Shown in pieces: positions 25,625 to 34,647 of a stretch of DNA of 56,852 bases (position 1 is its first letter; every line of letters starts with the position of its first letter). Where the stretch lies: positions 1 to 56,852 of the forward strand of contig NZ_CAMDLM010000026.1 in NCBI RefSeq assembly GCF_945901735.1, written 5' to 3'. A program made the position numbers and the translations under genes. Below the pieces are notes generated by a model that did not search any database, had not been told where the DNA came from, and saw only the letters and a list, made by a program, of their open reading frames with translations. This DNA is from Limnohabitans sp. Rim8. Lineage in GTDB: Bacteria; Pseudomonadota; Gammaproteobacteria; Burkholderiales; Burkholderiaceae_C.

Positions 25625-27946
25625 ATGTCTTCAGTACTTTCTTCTGCATCTTGGCGTTCGGTCATACCGGACGAGTGGCAAGCAGAAGTGCGATCGAAGC
25701 TGGAACCCAATGAAAACGCCACAGCATGGGTTTTGGTTGACCTGAACGCGGCACTGAAGTTCCACAAAATCGCTTTGATTTTGACCGATCGGCGCATCCT
25801 CACAGCCCACTGTCGTGAAAAAAATTGGCAAAGCTGGTCCTTGGCCGAAGGCCAGAGATTGCGCCTGACGGACCACGCCGGGGTTGGGCAGCTGGAGCTT
25901 GCTGATGCGCAAGGCCGATTGGCTGTGTGGCGCTTCACCTTGGGCCTGCAAGACGCGGTGTTTCGCTGGGTGGCGCAGTTCGAGGCGCAGCAAAGCCACC
26001 GTGCCCAAACCCCGGGCCGTGTGCCCGCCGACTTGCAAGGGCGGCCATTGCAGGCGTCCCATGTGACGGTGTGCCCGGTGTGCCAAGCCAGCTTGTCCGA
26101 GGACGATGACGAATGTCCTGTTTGCAGCCGCGAAGACCTGAACCCGCCGTCCACCTGGACCTTGCTCAAGCTCTGGCGCTTTGCTCGGCCTTACAAGCGT
26201 TCTTTGCTGATCGGATTTTTGCTGACCCTGGCCTCGACCGCCGCCACGCTGGTGCCACCCTACCTGACCATGCCCCTGATGGACGAGGTGCTGATTCCTT
26301 ACCAAAACGGGGCCGACATTGACCCGGGTTTGGTGTCCCTTTACATGCTGGGCTTACTCGCTTCGGGTTTGCTGGCCTGGGGCCTGGGTTGGGCCAAAAC
26401 CTACATCCTGGCGCTGGTGTCCGAGCGCATCGGCTCCGATTTGCGCACCACCACCTATGAGCATTTGCTCAAGCTGTCGCTGGAGTATTTTGGCGGCCGA
26501 CGCACGGGCGATCTGATCGCGCGCATCGGCAGCGAAACCGACCGCATCAACGTGTTCCTGTCGCTGCACCTGCTGGACTTTGCCACCGACGTGCTGATGA
26601 TTTTGATGACGGCCGTCATCTTGTTTTACATCAACCCCACGTTGGCGCTGGTGACCTTGTTGCCGCTGCCCTTCATTGGCTGGTTGATCCATGTGGTGCG
26701 CGAAAGACTGCGCACCGGCTTTGAAAAAATCGACCGCGTCTGGGCCGAGGTGACCAATGTGCTGACCGACACCATCCCCGGCATCCGGGTGGTCAAAGCC
26801 TTTGCGCAAGAAGACCGTGAAGCCCAACGCTTCAAGGACGCCAACGCGCACAACCTCCTGGTCAATGACCGGCTCAACCGCGTCTGGTCGCTGTTCTCGC
26901 CCACGGTGACGCTGATGACCGAAATCGGCTTGCTGGTGGTCTGGGGGTTTGGCATCTGGCTGGTGTCGGACGACCAAATCACCGTCGGCGTGCTGACCGC
27001 ATTTTTGGCCTACATCGGGCGCTTTTACAGCCGCCTCGATGCCATGAGCCGCATCGTCTCAAACACCCAAAAAGCGGCAGCGGGGGCCAAGCGGATTTTT
27101 GACATTTTGGACCATGTCTCCAGCGTGCCCGAGCCGCTCCATCCCGTGGCTTTGCCGGCCCAGGTCCAAGGCCACATCACGCTGCGCGATGTAGGCTTTC
27201 GCTATGGCAACCGCGCAGTGATCCGCCAGCTCAACCTCGACATCCAGCCTGGCCAGATGATCGGACTGGTGGGCCACAGCGGATCGGGCAAGAGCACGCT
27301 GGTCAATTTGATTTGCCGTTTTTATGACCTGAGCGAAGGGGCTATCGAACTGGACGGCACCGACATCCGCCAACTCAAGGTGGCCGACTACCGTCGTCAA
27401 ATTGGCCTGGTGCTGCAAGAGCCGTTTTTGTTCTTTGGCACCATCGCCGACAACATCGCTTACGGCAAACCGGATGCCACCCGTGAAGAGATCGTGGCCG
27501 CAGCCCGTGCAGCGCACGCGCATGAATTCATCTTGCGCATGCCCCAAGGCTACGACTCGCTGGTGGGTGAGCGCGGCCAGGGCCTGTCGGGTGGCGAGCG
27601 CCAGCGCGTCTCGATTGCGCGGGCCTTGCTCATCAACCCGCGCATCCTCATCTTGGACGAGGCCACGTCGGCCGTGGACACCGAGACCGAAAAAGAGATT
27701 CAAAAAGCCCTGGACAATTTGGTGCGTGGGCGCACGACGATTGCCATCGCGCACCGCTTGTCCACTTTGCGCAAGGCCGACCGTTTGGTGGTCATGGACA
27801 AAGGGGTGGTGGTCGAAGAGGGCACACACGACGCGCTCATGGCGGTCCAAGGCGCTTACTGGCGCCTGTACGAAGCACAGCAGCGCCAGGCCGAAGCGGT
27901 GGCGGTGCTGGGCGGCAGCGACGAGGACAAGAAGGTGAGCGCATGA
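25625..27946 (+). CDS. ABC exporter (fused permease and ATPase) of the cyanophycin locus
   Basis: 773 residues. The N-terminal ~115 residues form a PH-like beta domain (LNAALKFHKIALILTDRRIL). A zinc ribbon follows (CPVCQASLSEDDDECPVC, about residues 142-159). Six membrane helices then form a type I exporter fold, and the ATPase domain has all motifs: GHSGSGKST, LSGGERQRVS, ILILDEATSAVD and IAHRL. Such half-transporters dimerise in the inner membrane. Close relatives are repeatedly found next to cphA genes with a DUF1854 partner; the substrate is not known. Start ATG 25625 is preceded only weakly by GGGGTTC. The DUF1854 gene overlaps its end by 4 bases. Confidence 0.9.
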   Translation: MSSVLSSASWRSVIPDEWQAEVRSKLEPNENATAWVLVDLNAALKFHKIALILTDRRILTAHCREKNWQSWSLAEGQRLRLTDHAGVGQLELADAQGRLAVWRFTLGLQDAVFRWVAQFEAQQSHRAQTPGRVPADLQGRPLQASHVTVCPVCQASLSEDDDECPVCSREDLNPPSTWTLLKLWRFARPYKRSLLIGFLLTLASTAATLVPPYLTMPLMDEVLIPYQNGADIDPGLVSLYMLGLLASGLLAWGLGWAKTYILALVSERIGSDLRTTTYEHLLKLSLEYFGGRRTGDLIARIGSETDRINVFLSLHLLDFATDVLMILMTAVILFYINPTLALVTLLPLPFIGWLIHVVRERLRTGFEKIDRVWAEVTNVLTDTIPGIRVVKAFAQEDREAQRFKDANAHNLLVNDRLNRVWSLFSPTVTLMTEIGLLVVWGFGIWLVSDDQITVGVLTAFLAYIGRFYSRLDAMSRIVSNTQKAAAGAKRIFDILDHVSSVPEPLHPVALPAQVQGHITLRDVGFRYGNRAVIRQLNLDIQPGQMIGLVGHSGSGKSTLVNLICRFYDLSEGAIELDGTDIRQLKVADYRRQIGLVLQEPFLFFGTIADNIAYGKPDATREEIVAAARAAHAHEFILRMPQGYDSLVGERGQGLSGGERQRVSIARALLINPRILILDEATSAVDTETEKEIQKALDNLVRGRTTIAIAHRLSTLRKADRLVVMDKGVVVEEGTHDALMAVQGAYWRLYEAQQRQAEAVAVLGGSDEDKKVSA

Positions 27947-28407
27947 ACCCGTTTGATTTGCAACGCGATGCCTTTGGTCGTTGGGTTTTGGTCTTGGCCG
28001 ATGGCACGCGCCACAGCCCTGTGACCGCGTTGCGCGCCTATCCGGTCTCAGCCCCGGACCTAGGCGCGGCCTTGATGGACGCCGACGGCCACGAGCTGCA
28101 GTGGGTGCCCGACTTGTTGGCGCTGACGCCCGCCCTGCAGGCCACCCTGCGGGAGGCCTTGGACGAGCGAGAATTTTTGCCACAAATCCTGCGCCTGGAC
28201 ACCGTGAGCAGCCTGCTCACGCCCAGCACCTGGACGGTGCAGACCGATCGGGGCACCACGCAATTCATGCTCAAAGGCGAGGAAGACATCCGCCGCCTGA
28301 CCGGCACCGTGCTGCTGATCAACGACGCCAATGGCGTGCAATACATGATCCGCGACCTGGCGGCCATGGACAAACATTCACGCAAACTGCTGGACCGTTT
28401 TTTGTAG
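27943..28407 (+). CDS. DUF1854 family protein (cyanophycin-associated)
   Basis: 154 residues, soluble, beginning MNPFDLQRDAFGRWVLVLADG, with LREALDEREFLPQILRLD and FMLKGEEDIRRL blocks typical of DUF1854. The function is unknown. The ATGA overlap with the ABC exporter gene means coupled translation, and the pair is conserved at cyanophycin loci, so the protein probably assists the exporter. The stop codon TAG falls inside the first nine bases of a GTAGGTCGG repeat, so the 3' end of the gene has been set by that repeat. Confidence 0.85.
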   Translation: MNPFDLQRDAFGRWVLVLADGTRHSPVTALRAYPVSAPDLGAALMDADGHELQWVPDLLALTPALQATLREALDEREFLPQILRLDTVSSLLTPSTWTVQTDRGTTQFMLKGEEDIRRLTGTVLLINDANGVQYMIRDLAAMDKHSRKLLDRFL

Positions 28408-28489
28408 GTCGGCGCTGCAGCTCCAACGTTGCAGGTTCTCGCAAGTACATCTCCGGGATCAAGCCGCCGACCTGTGAGGGATTGGACCT

Positions 28490-28586
28490 GTAGGTCGGTG
28501 CCTTCAGGTCCGACGCCGTGCACCATCGCCCTTGAAAGTGTCGCTTCGCGAAGGGATGGCTGTCGGACCATAAAGGCCCGACCTAC
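28490..28586. repeat. REP-like element, tandem copy 1
   Basis: 97 bases from GTAGGTCGGTGCCTTCAGG to AAAGGCCCGACCTAC, with an internal GTCGCTTCGCGAAGGG hairpin. It is almost identical to copy 2 that begins 15 bases further on. Confidence 0.85.
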
Positions 28587-28601
28587 GGGGGATCGGTCTT
28601 C

Positions 28602-28698
28602 GTAGGTCGGTGCCTTCAGGTCCGACGCCGTGCACCATCGCCCTTGAAAGTGTCGCTTCGCGAAAGGATGACCGTCGGACCATAAAGGCCCGACCTGC
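28602..28698. repeat. REP-like element, tandem copy 2
   Basis: Also 97 bases; it differs from copy 1 at only about four positions (for example GAAAGGATGACC for GAAGGGATGGCT, and a final CCTGC for CCTAC). The near-identity over the loop as well as the arms indicates recent duplication. Confidence 0.85.
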
Positions 28699-28824
28699 GA
28701 AAGGCAAGCGCTGGCGTCAAACCTCAAGGCACCGACCTACAAAAGGGCATTCTCTTGTAGGTTGAGCCTTTACGGTCCAACAATGCTGCCTGCGCCCGGC
28801 GACATTCGAAGGCCGCCCTGCGCT

Positions 28825-29940
28825 TCAGCCCCCGAAGAAGCCCTTGAGCTTGTCCGTCCAGCTCTCGCCAGTGGGCTGGTGTTTGCCGCCGCCTTTGGTG
28901 AGCGACTCTTCAAACTCCTTGAGCAGCTTTTTCTGGTGCTCGGTCAACTTGACCGGGGTCTCCACGGTGATGTGGCAATACAGGTCGCCCGGGTAGCTGC
29001 CGCGCACGCCCTTGATGCCCTTGCCGCGCAAGCGAAACTGCTTGCCGGTCTGGGTGCCTTCGGGGATGTCGATGGCCGCTTTGCCGCCCAAGGTGGGCAC
29101 TTCGATCTCGCCGCCCAAAGCCGCTTTGGAAAAGCTGATCGGCACGGCGCAATGCAGGTCGTCGCTATCGCGCTCAAAGATGGCGTGCTTTCTCAGTCGA
29201 ATTTCGATGAACAAATCGCCCGGTGGCCCACCGTTGGTGCCCGGCTCGCCATTGCCTGCACTGCGGATGCGCATGCCGTCGTCGATACCGGCCGGAATTT
29301 TGACTTCCAGTGTTTTTTGTTTTTTGACCTTGCCCTGGCCTTGGCAGGTGACGCAAGGTTCGGGGATGATCTTGCCGGTGCCGCGGCAGTGCGGGCAGGT
29401 TTGTTGCACACTGAAAAAGCCTTGGCGCATTTGCACTTGGCCTTGGCCTTGGCAAGTCGAGCAGGTCTTGGCGCTGGTGCCGGGTTTGGCCCCGGTGCCA
29501 TGGCAAGTGTCGCACGCGTCCCAGCTCGGAATGCGCAGCTGCGAGTCCTTGCCGTTGGCCGCTTCTTCGAGCGTGATCTCCATCGCATAGCTCAAGTCCC
29601 CGCCTCGGAAAACTTGACGACCTCCTCCACGTCCGCCCCGCGCTTGGCCACCAAAGATGTCGCCAAAGATGTCGCCAAAGGCGTCACCAAAACCGCCAAA
29701 GCCTTCGGCCCCGCCGCGCATGTTCGGGTCGACACCGGCGTGGCCGTGCTGGTCGTAGGCCGCGCGTTTTTGCGCGTCCGACAGCATCTCGTAGGCCTCT
29801 TTGCCCTCTTTGAACTTGGCCTCGGCCTCTTTGGCTTTGGCGTCTTCCCCCTGGTTGCGGTCAGGGTGGTACTTCATCGCCAGCTTGCGATAAGCCTTTT
29901 TGATGTCTTCGTCTGTGGCGTTTTTGGCAACGCCCAGCAC
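28825..29940 (-). CDS. dnaJ: Chaperone DnaJ, abnormal start
   Basis: 371 residues from GTG 29940. DnaJ stimulates the ATPase of DnaK. The J domain shows KYHPDRN, then a Gly-rich region ([13 protein letters not shown]), four zinc motifs ([32 protein letters not shown]) and the C-terminal substrate domains. The standard start would be nine codons upstream: in-frame codons before the GTG encode ATNRDFYE, a normal J-domain helix I, but the codon at 29965-29967 where ATG is expected is AGG. No ATG or GTG exists further upstream before the dnaK stop; ATT at 29974-29976 is the nearest rare start. The gene may start at GTG 29940 with a shortened helix I, or the AGG may be a mutation or sequence error. 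Confidence 0.9.
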   Translation of the reverse strand: MLGVAKNATDEDIKKAYRKLAMKYHPDRNQGEDAKAKEAEAKFKEGKEAYEMLSDAQKRAAYDQHGHAGVDPNMRGGAEGFGGFGDAFGDIFGDIFGGQARGGRGGGRQVFRGGDLSYAMEITLEEAANGKDSQLRIPSWDACDTCHGTGAKPGTSAKTCSTCQGQGQVQMRQGFFSVQQTCPHCRGTGKIIPEPCVTCQGQGKVKKQKTLEVKIPAGIDDGMRIRSAGNGEPGTNGGPPGDLFIEIRLRKHAIFERDSDDLHCAVPISFSKAALGGEIEVPTLGGKAAIDIPEGTQTGKQFRLRGKGIKGVRGSYPGDLYCHITVETPVKLTEHQKKLLKEFEESLTKGGGKHQPTGESWTDKLKGFFGG

Positions 29941-30069
29941 TTCGTAAAAATCTCGGTTTGTCGCCCTGGGGCAAATCCAACCGTTAGAACAAGAACGCCG
30001 CGAAGGCGATTCAGTGGCCTGAATCAGCTTGCGCGGCGGGATTGCGGACAGGCCGCAGAGGGTAGGGGA

Positions 30070-31998
30070 TCAGCCCTTTTTGACTTCCTTGACTTCTGCG
30101 TCCACCACATTGTCGTCTTGTGGCTTGGCATCGGGCGCACCGGCGGCGGCAGTACCGGCAGCGGCTTGCTGCGCTTGCATGTCGGCGTAGACCTTTTCGC
30201 CCAACTTTTGGCTGGCGGCCATCAGGGCTTCGGTTTTGGCTTCGATGGCGTTTTTGTCTTCGCCCTTCAAAACCTCTTCAAGGGCCTTGGCGGCGGTCTC
30301 GATGGCTTCTTTTTCGGACGCTTCAATCTTGTCGCCATGCTCTGTCAGGCTCTTCTTGACGCTGTGCACCGCAGCTTCACCCGCATTACGCGCTTGCACC
30401 AGCTCGAGTTTTTTCTTGTCCTCATCGGCGTTCAGCTCGGCGTCTTTCACCATTTGCTGAATTTCGGCTTCAGACAAACCCGAGTTGGCTTTGATCGTGA
30501 TCTTGTTTTCTTTGCCGGTGCCTTTGTCTTTGGCGCCCACATGCAAGATGCCGTTGGCGTCGATGTCAAAAGACACTTCGATCTGAGGTGTGCCACGCGA
30601 TGCGGGTGGGATGCCTTCCAAGTTGAATTCGCCCAGCGCCTTGTTGCCGCTGGCAATTTCACGTTCGCCCTGGAACACCTTGATGGTCACGGCCGGCTGG
30701 TTGTCTTCGGCGGTCGAGAAAGTCTGTGCAAACTTGGTCGGGATGGTGGTGTTCTTGGTGATCATCTTGGTCATCACACCGCCCATGGTCTCGATGCCCA
30801 AAGACAAAGGGGTCACGTCGAGCAGCAGCACGTCGGTGCGGTCGCCGGACAACACCTGGCCCTGGATCGCAGCGCCCACGGCCACCGCTTCGTCGGGGTT
30901 CACGTCCTTGCGTGGCTCCTTGCCGAAGAACTCTTTGACTTTCTCTTGCACCTTGGGCATGCGGGACATGCCGCCGACCAAGATGATGTCGTCGATCTCA
31001 CCGACTGAGACGCCAGCGTCTTTGATGGCCGTGCGGCAAGGGGCGATGGTGCGCTCGATCAGCTCTTCCACCAGTTGCTCCAACTTGGCGCGGGTCAGCT
31101 TGACGCTCAGGTGCTTGGGGCCGGTGGCGTCGGCCGTGATGTAGGGCAGGTTGACGTCGGTGGCCGCCGAGCTGGACAACTCGATCTTGGCCTTTTCGGC
31201 GGCTTCTTTCAGGCGCTGCAGGGCCAGCACGTCTTTGGCCAAATCGACGCCGGATTCTTTCTTGAACTCGGTGATGATGTGGTCGATGATGCGCTGGTCA
31301 AAGTCTTCGCCGCCCAAGAAGGTGTCACCGTTGGTGGACAAGACTTCGAACTGCTTTTCGCCGTCCACATCGGCGATCTCGATGATGGACACGTCGAAAG
31401 TGCCGCCACCCAGGTCATACACGGCGATCTTGCGGTCGCCCTTTTCCTGCTTGTCCAGGCCAAAGGCCAGGGCTGCAGCGGTGGGTTCGTTGATGATGCG
31501 CTTGACGTCCAGGCCGGCGATGCGACCCGCGTCTTTGGTGGCTTGGCGCTGGGCGTCGTTGAAGTAAGCGGGCACCGTGATCACGGCCTCGGTCACTTCT
31601 TCGCCGAGGTAGTCTTCGGCGGTTTTCTTCATCTTGCGCAGGATTTCAGCGCTGATTTGAGGCGGGGCCAGTTTGTTGCCACGCACTTCCACCCAAGCGT
31701 CGCCGTTGTCGGCTTTGGCAATGGTGTAAGGCATCAGGTCGATGTCTTTTTGGACTTCTTTTTCGGCGAACTTGCGACCGATCAGGCGCTTGACCGCGTA
31801 CAAAGTGTTGCGCGGGTTGGTCACCGCCTGGCGCTTGGCCGACGCGCCGACCAGGATTTCGCCGTCTTCTTGGTAGGCAATGATCGACGGGGTGGTGCGA
31901 GCGCCCTCGGCGTTCTCGATCACTTTGGTCGTGTTGCCTTCCATGATGGCCACGCACGAATTGGTGGTGCCCAGGTCAATACCGATGATTCTTCCCAT
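30070..31998 (-). CDS. dnaK: Molecular chaperone DnaK (Hsp70)
   Basis: 642 residues, the standard length. The ATPase domain begins [20 protein letters not shown], with the phosphate motif [16 protein letters not shown] and [10 protein letters not shown]. The substrate-binding domain carries [14 protein letters not shown], and the C-terminal lid ends in [10 protein letters not shown]. It refolds proteins with DnaJ and GrpE. The start ATG 31998 is clear from the family. It sits between dnaJ and grpE in the usual heat-shock operon, transcribed leftward. Confidence 0.97.
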   Translation of the reverse strand: MGRIIGIDLGTTNSCVAIMEGNTTKVIENAEGARTTPSIIAYQEDGEILVGASAKRQAVTNPRNTLYAVKRLIGRKFAEKEVQKDIDLMPYTIAKADNGDAWVEVRGNKLAPPQISAEILRKMKKTAEDYLGEEVTEAVITVPAYFNDAQRQATKDAGRIAGLDVKRIINEPTAAALAFGLDKQEKGDRKIAVYDLGGGTFDVSIIEIADVDGEKQFEVLSTNGDTFLGGEDFDQRIIDHIITEFKKESGVDLAKDVLALQRLKEAAEKAKIELSSSAATDVNLPYITADATGPKHLSVKLTRAKLEQLVEELIERTIAPCRTAIKDAGVSVGEIDDIILVGGMSRMPKVQEKVKEFFGKEPRKDVNPDEAVAVGAAIQGQVLSGDRTDVLLLDVTPLSLGIETMGGVMTKMITKNTTIPTKFAQTFSTAEDNQPAVTIKVFQGEREIASGNKALGEFNLEGIPPASRGTPQIEVSFDIDANGILHVGAKDKGTGKENKITIKANSGLSEAEIQQMVKDAELNADEDKKKLELVQARNAGEAAVHSVKKSLTEHGDKIEASEKEAIETAAKALEEVLKGEDKNAIEAKTEALMAASQKLGEKVYADMQAQQAAAGTAAAGAPDAKPQDDNVVDAEVKEVKKG

Positions 31999-32086
31999 TT
32001 TGATGCTCCGAAATTGGTTAAAAGTGCAATGTTTGGCAGTTGAGGCAGCTGGGACGCTTTTCAAGTCCCCTTGCGCCAAAAAGGTT

Positions 32087-32635
32087 TTATTTGGGTGCCG
32101 TTACCGTCACCAAAGCTGGGCGCAGCACGCGGTCGGCGATGGAGTAACCCTTTTGCAGCACGCTGACCACGGTGTTGGGCTCTTGCTCGGCCGGCACCAC
32201 GCTGATGGCCTGGTGGTGGTGTGGGTCGAACTTGGTGCCCGCGGGCGGGGCGATTTCAAGCACTTTGTTGCGCTCGAGCGCGCTTTTGAGCTGGCGCAGC
32301 GTGGCCTCTGAGCCTTCGCGGATCTGCTCAATCGTCACGTTGGGGAGGGCCAAACCGGCTTCCAGACTGTCCAGCACGGGCAGCAGGCTGTCGGCAAAAC
32401 CCTCCACAGCAAATTTGCGGGCCTTGGCGATTTCGTCGTCGGCGCGGCGGCGGGCGTTTTGCACATCGGCCTGGCCGCGCAGGTACTGGTCGGCCAGATC
32501 GGCGTTTTGCGCCTTCAGGTTGGCCAGCTCGGCTTGGGCATCGGCCAGTGGGTCGGTGGACGTCATGGCGGCAGCAGCGGCCAATTCTGCGTCACTCTGG
32601 GGCTTGGGGTCTTGGTTGGGTGTGGCTTCTGACAT
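32087..32635 (-). CDS. grpE: Nucleotide exchange factor GrpE
   Basis: 182 residues: an acidic disordered start, a long helix (about residues 35-85, [20 protein letters not shown]) for dimerisation, and the C-terminal beta domain with [13 protein letters not shown] and [20 protein letters not shown], the GrpE signature. It exchanges ADP for ATP on DnaK. It is the first gene of the leftward grpE-dnaK-dnaJ operon; a sigma-32-type promoter lies 35-60 bases upstream of ATG 32635. Confidence 0.95.
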   Translation of the reverse strand: MSEATPNQDPKPQSDAELAAAAAMTSTDPLADAQAELANLKAQNADLADQYLRGQADVQNARRRADDEIAKARKFAVEGFADSLLPVLDSLEAGLALPNVTIEQIREGSEATLRQLKSALERNKVLEIAPPAGTKFDPHHHQAISVVPAEQEPNTVVSVLQKGYSIADRVLRPALVTVTAPK

Positions 32636-32668
32636 GAACAATGTCCGCAAAAAATGAATACCCCTTGC

Positions 32669-32697
32669 AAATAGGGGCGTTGTTTCAGGCTTCAAGG
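32669..32697 (-). promoter_or_regulatory. Sigma-32 heat-shock promoter of grpE-dnaK-dnaJ
   Basis: On the minus strand CCTTGAAG (-35, at 32690-32697) is followed after 12 bases by CCCCTATTT (-10, at 32669-32677). The sigma-32 consensus is CTTGAAA then CCCCATNT with 11-16 bases between. It lies directly upstream of grpE in the right orientation. Confidence 0.75.
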
Positions 32698-32744
32698 GGG
32701 GCTTTGCAGGTCAATGGCCCCGGGAATGGCGCAAGAATGGCGCA

Positions 32745-32770
32745 ACAAAAAACCCGCCCAAAAGCGGGTT
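32745..32770 (-). terminator. Rho-independent terminator of the FKBP gene
   Basis: On the minus strand AACCCGC-tttt-GGGCGGGTT is followed by TTTTTTG. It begins about 26 bases after the FKBP stop and separates it from the grpE promoter. Confidence 0.8.
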
Positions 32771-32795
32771 GTGCCGCAGCCGTTGCGCTTGGGGC

Positions 32796-33146
32796 TCAAT
32801 CGAGGGCCAGCAGTTCCACGTCGAACTTCAAGGTGGCATTGGGCGGGATCACGCCGCCAGCGCCACGGGCACCATAGCCCAGCTCGGACGGGATGATCAG
32901 GGTGCGCTGACCGCCCACCTTCATCCCCGCCACGCCTTCGTCCCAGCCCTTGATGACCATGCCAGCGCCCAGGCCGAACACAAAGGGGTCACGGCGGTCG
33001 CGGCTGGAATCGAACTTGGCGCCTTGCTGGCCGTCCTTGTAAAGCCAGCCGGTGTAGTGCACGGTGACGTCTTGACCCGCTGTGGCGACTTCGCCTTCAC
33101 CGACAACGGTGTCTTCGTATTGCAGGCCTGAGGGGGTGGTGTTCAT
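32796..33146 (-). CDS. FKBP-type peptidyl-prolyl cis-trans isomerase
   Basis: 116 residues forming one FKBP domain. Family residues are VHYTGWLYKDGQQGAKFDSS (Tyr and Asp of the pocket), PFVFGLGAGMVIKGWDEGV and YGARGAGGVIPPNATLKF. It catalyses proline isomerisation, here in the cytoplasm because no signal peptide is present. ATG 33146 yields the common MNTTPSGLQYED start; ATG 33155 is possible. It is a single-gene unit with its own terminator. Confidence 0.92.
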   Translation of the reverse strand: MNTTPSGLQYEDTVVGEGEVATAGQDVTVHYTGWLYKDGQQGAKFDSSRDRRDPFVFGLGAGMVIKGWDEGVAGMKVGGQRTLIIPSELGYGARGAGGVIPPNATLKFDVELLALD

Positions 33147-33232
33147 GGGGGGCATCCTGTCTGATGGTGCCCGGTGCCGCTGTGGATCACCGGGGTGTGG
33201 AAAACCTAAAATTATGCCAGCCCCGCCAAGCT

Positions 33233-34405
33233 TCAGTTCTGACGTTGACGTTTGGCCAGGTCGCGCATCAGCGCGCCCACACCATAGGTCCAGGCGGGCG
33301 CCTGGTCCGAGGTAGTGACCTGGTTGACCAGGGTGCCCAGTTGCGGGGTGGAGACGCTCACCACATCGCCCACCACATGGGTGAAGCCCTGGCCGGGGCC
33401 ATGGCGGTCTTGGGTGGGGGCGAACATCGTGCCCAGGAACAGCACCATGCCGTCGGGGTATTGGTGGTACTTGCCCATGGCCTGGCCCACCAGATCGAGC
33501 GGGTCGCGGCTGATTTGGCTGAGGGCGCTGCTGCCTTGCATGACAAAGCCTTCGGGGCCTTGCACTTTGAGGCTCAGATCGCACTGGCGCACGTCGTCGA
33601 TGCCAAAGTGTTCGTCAAACAGGCGGATCAAGGGGCCGATGGCGCAGCTGGCGTTGTTGTCTTTGGCTTTGCCCAGCAGCAAGGCGCTGCGGCCTTCAAA
33701 GTCGCGCAGGTTCACGTCGTTGCCCAAGCTGGCACCGACCACTTCGCCGCGGGAGTTGGCGGCCAGCACGATTTCGGGTTCGGGGTTGTTCCATTGGCTG
33801 CCCGGGTGAATGCCCACCAGGGCCCCAGAGCCGACCGCGCTCATGGGTTGGGCTTTGGTGAAAATTTCGGCGTCCGGGCCGATGCCCACTTCCAGGTATT
33901 GCGACCACATGCCTTGGGCCAGCAGCACCTCTTTGAGACGGGCGGATTCTGGCGAGCCGGGCACCACGCTGCGCAGGTTGTCACCAATCACCGCCACCAC
34001 CGCCTGGCGCACGGCTTCGGCGCGGCTGGCGTCGCCGCGGGCCTGCTCTTCGATCACGCGTTCGAGCATGCTGGCGACAAAGGTGACGCCAGCGGCTTTG
34101 ACGGCTTGCAGATCGCAGGGGGCCAGAAACCAGGGCTGATCGCATTGGCGTTGGGTCTCGTCGCTGTTGGCCAAAGCTTGGGCGGTGCTGGCCAAGCGCG
34201 GGGCTGTGCCGCTGCGCACAAAGGCTCGCACCTGCTGCGCCACCTCGGGCAGTTCCAGCAATTGGCTGCTGGTGGGGGCGAGCTGCGACAGATCGAACAC
34301 AGCATCGGGCGTGACGGCGCAAACCACGGCGCCAATGTCCGGCACCCACAAGCGGCCGATCAGCAAAGCTTGGTGAGCGTCTTGGGGCAAAAGGGTGTTG
34401 AGCAT
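33233..34405 (-). CDS. Fumarylacetoacetate hydrolase family protein
   Basis: 390 residues. The C-terminal two thirds match the FAH fold: YLEVGIGPDAEIFTKAQP, WNNPEPEIVLAANSRGEVVG (metal ligands E and E), SLGNDVNLRDFEGRSALLLGKAKDN and TMFAPTQDR. Enzymes of this fold hydrolyse C-C bonds of diketo acids, decarboxylate oxaloacetate or dehydrate keto-deoxy sugar acids. The length and the GNDVNLRDFEG block resemble members acting on keto-deoxy sugar acids, but this is only suggestive. Its neighbours do not define a pathway. The 242 bases before the next gene hold no recognised feature. Confidence 0.82.
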   Translation of the reverse strand: MLNTLLPQDAHQALLIGRLWVPDIGAVVCAVTPDAVFDLSQLAPTSSQLLELPEVAQQVRAFVRSGTAPRLASTAQALANSDETQRQCDQPWFLAPCDLQAVKAAGVTFVASMLERVIEEQARGDASRAEAVRQAVVAVIGDNLRSVVPGSPESARLKEVLLAQGMWSQYLEVGIGPDAEIFTKAQPMSAVGSGALVGIHPGSQWNNPEPEIVLAANSRGEVVGASLGNDVNLRDFEGRSALLLGKAKDNNASCAIGPLIRLFDEHFGIDDVRQCDLSLKVQGPEGFVMQGSSALSQISRDPLDLVGQAMGKYHQYPDGMVLFLGTMFAPTQDRHGPGQGFTHVVGDVVSVSTPQLGTLVNQVTTSDQAPAWTYGVGALMRDLAKRQRQN

Positions 34406-34647
34406 GGCGGTTTTGGATCAGATGCAAAAAAACGATCGTGACAGATGCCAAGCTGCGGCGCTGTCACCTTGGTGGAGAGGATGGGGTGGGGTGGCATGGC
34501 ATGGGCACCCGCTCGCAAGACAACGAAAACCGGGTTGTGAAAGACGCTTTGGACCCAATACTTGCAATGAGTGTGGGTTGAGGAACGGTCGACCGGGGCC
34601 TGGCGGGGTAAATTCGGGATGCCTTCGTTTTACTTAGAGGAATCAAC

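Larger units (their letters stand above)
28404..28770. repeat. Cluster of GTAGGTCGG repeat elements between DUF1854 and dnaJ genes
   Basis: This 417-base gap between convergent genes holds no credible gene. It contains a partial element at 28404-28472, two complete elements (28490-28586 and 28602-28698), an inverted end CACCGACCTAC near 28729-28739, and a degenerate GTAGGTTGAGCC end near 28755. It is the densest repeat cluster in the window. Confidence 0.85.

Noticed and set aside
28491..28727. Small leftward open frames inside the repeat cluster
   Set aside because: They are translations of the REP-like tandem copies and carry no start signals.
28404..28770. Possible CRISPR or small-RNA cluster
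   Set aside because: Repeats are inverted pairs of REP type with only two full tandem copies; no spacer-repeat pattern and no promoter-terminator pair that would define an RNA gene.
28762..31008. Very long rightward open frame (about 748 codons) across dnaJ and dnaK
   Set aside because: It is fully antisense to two unmistakable chaperone genes and its translation is low-complexity Gly/Phe/His/Leu sequence typical of high-GC antisense frames.
33164..34441. Rightward open frame opposite the FAH-family gene
   Set aside because: The leftward gene has clear FAH motifs; the opposite frame is a codon-bias artefact.
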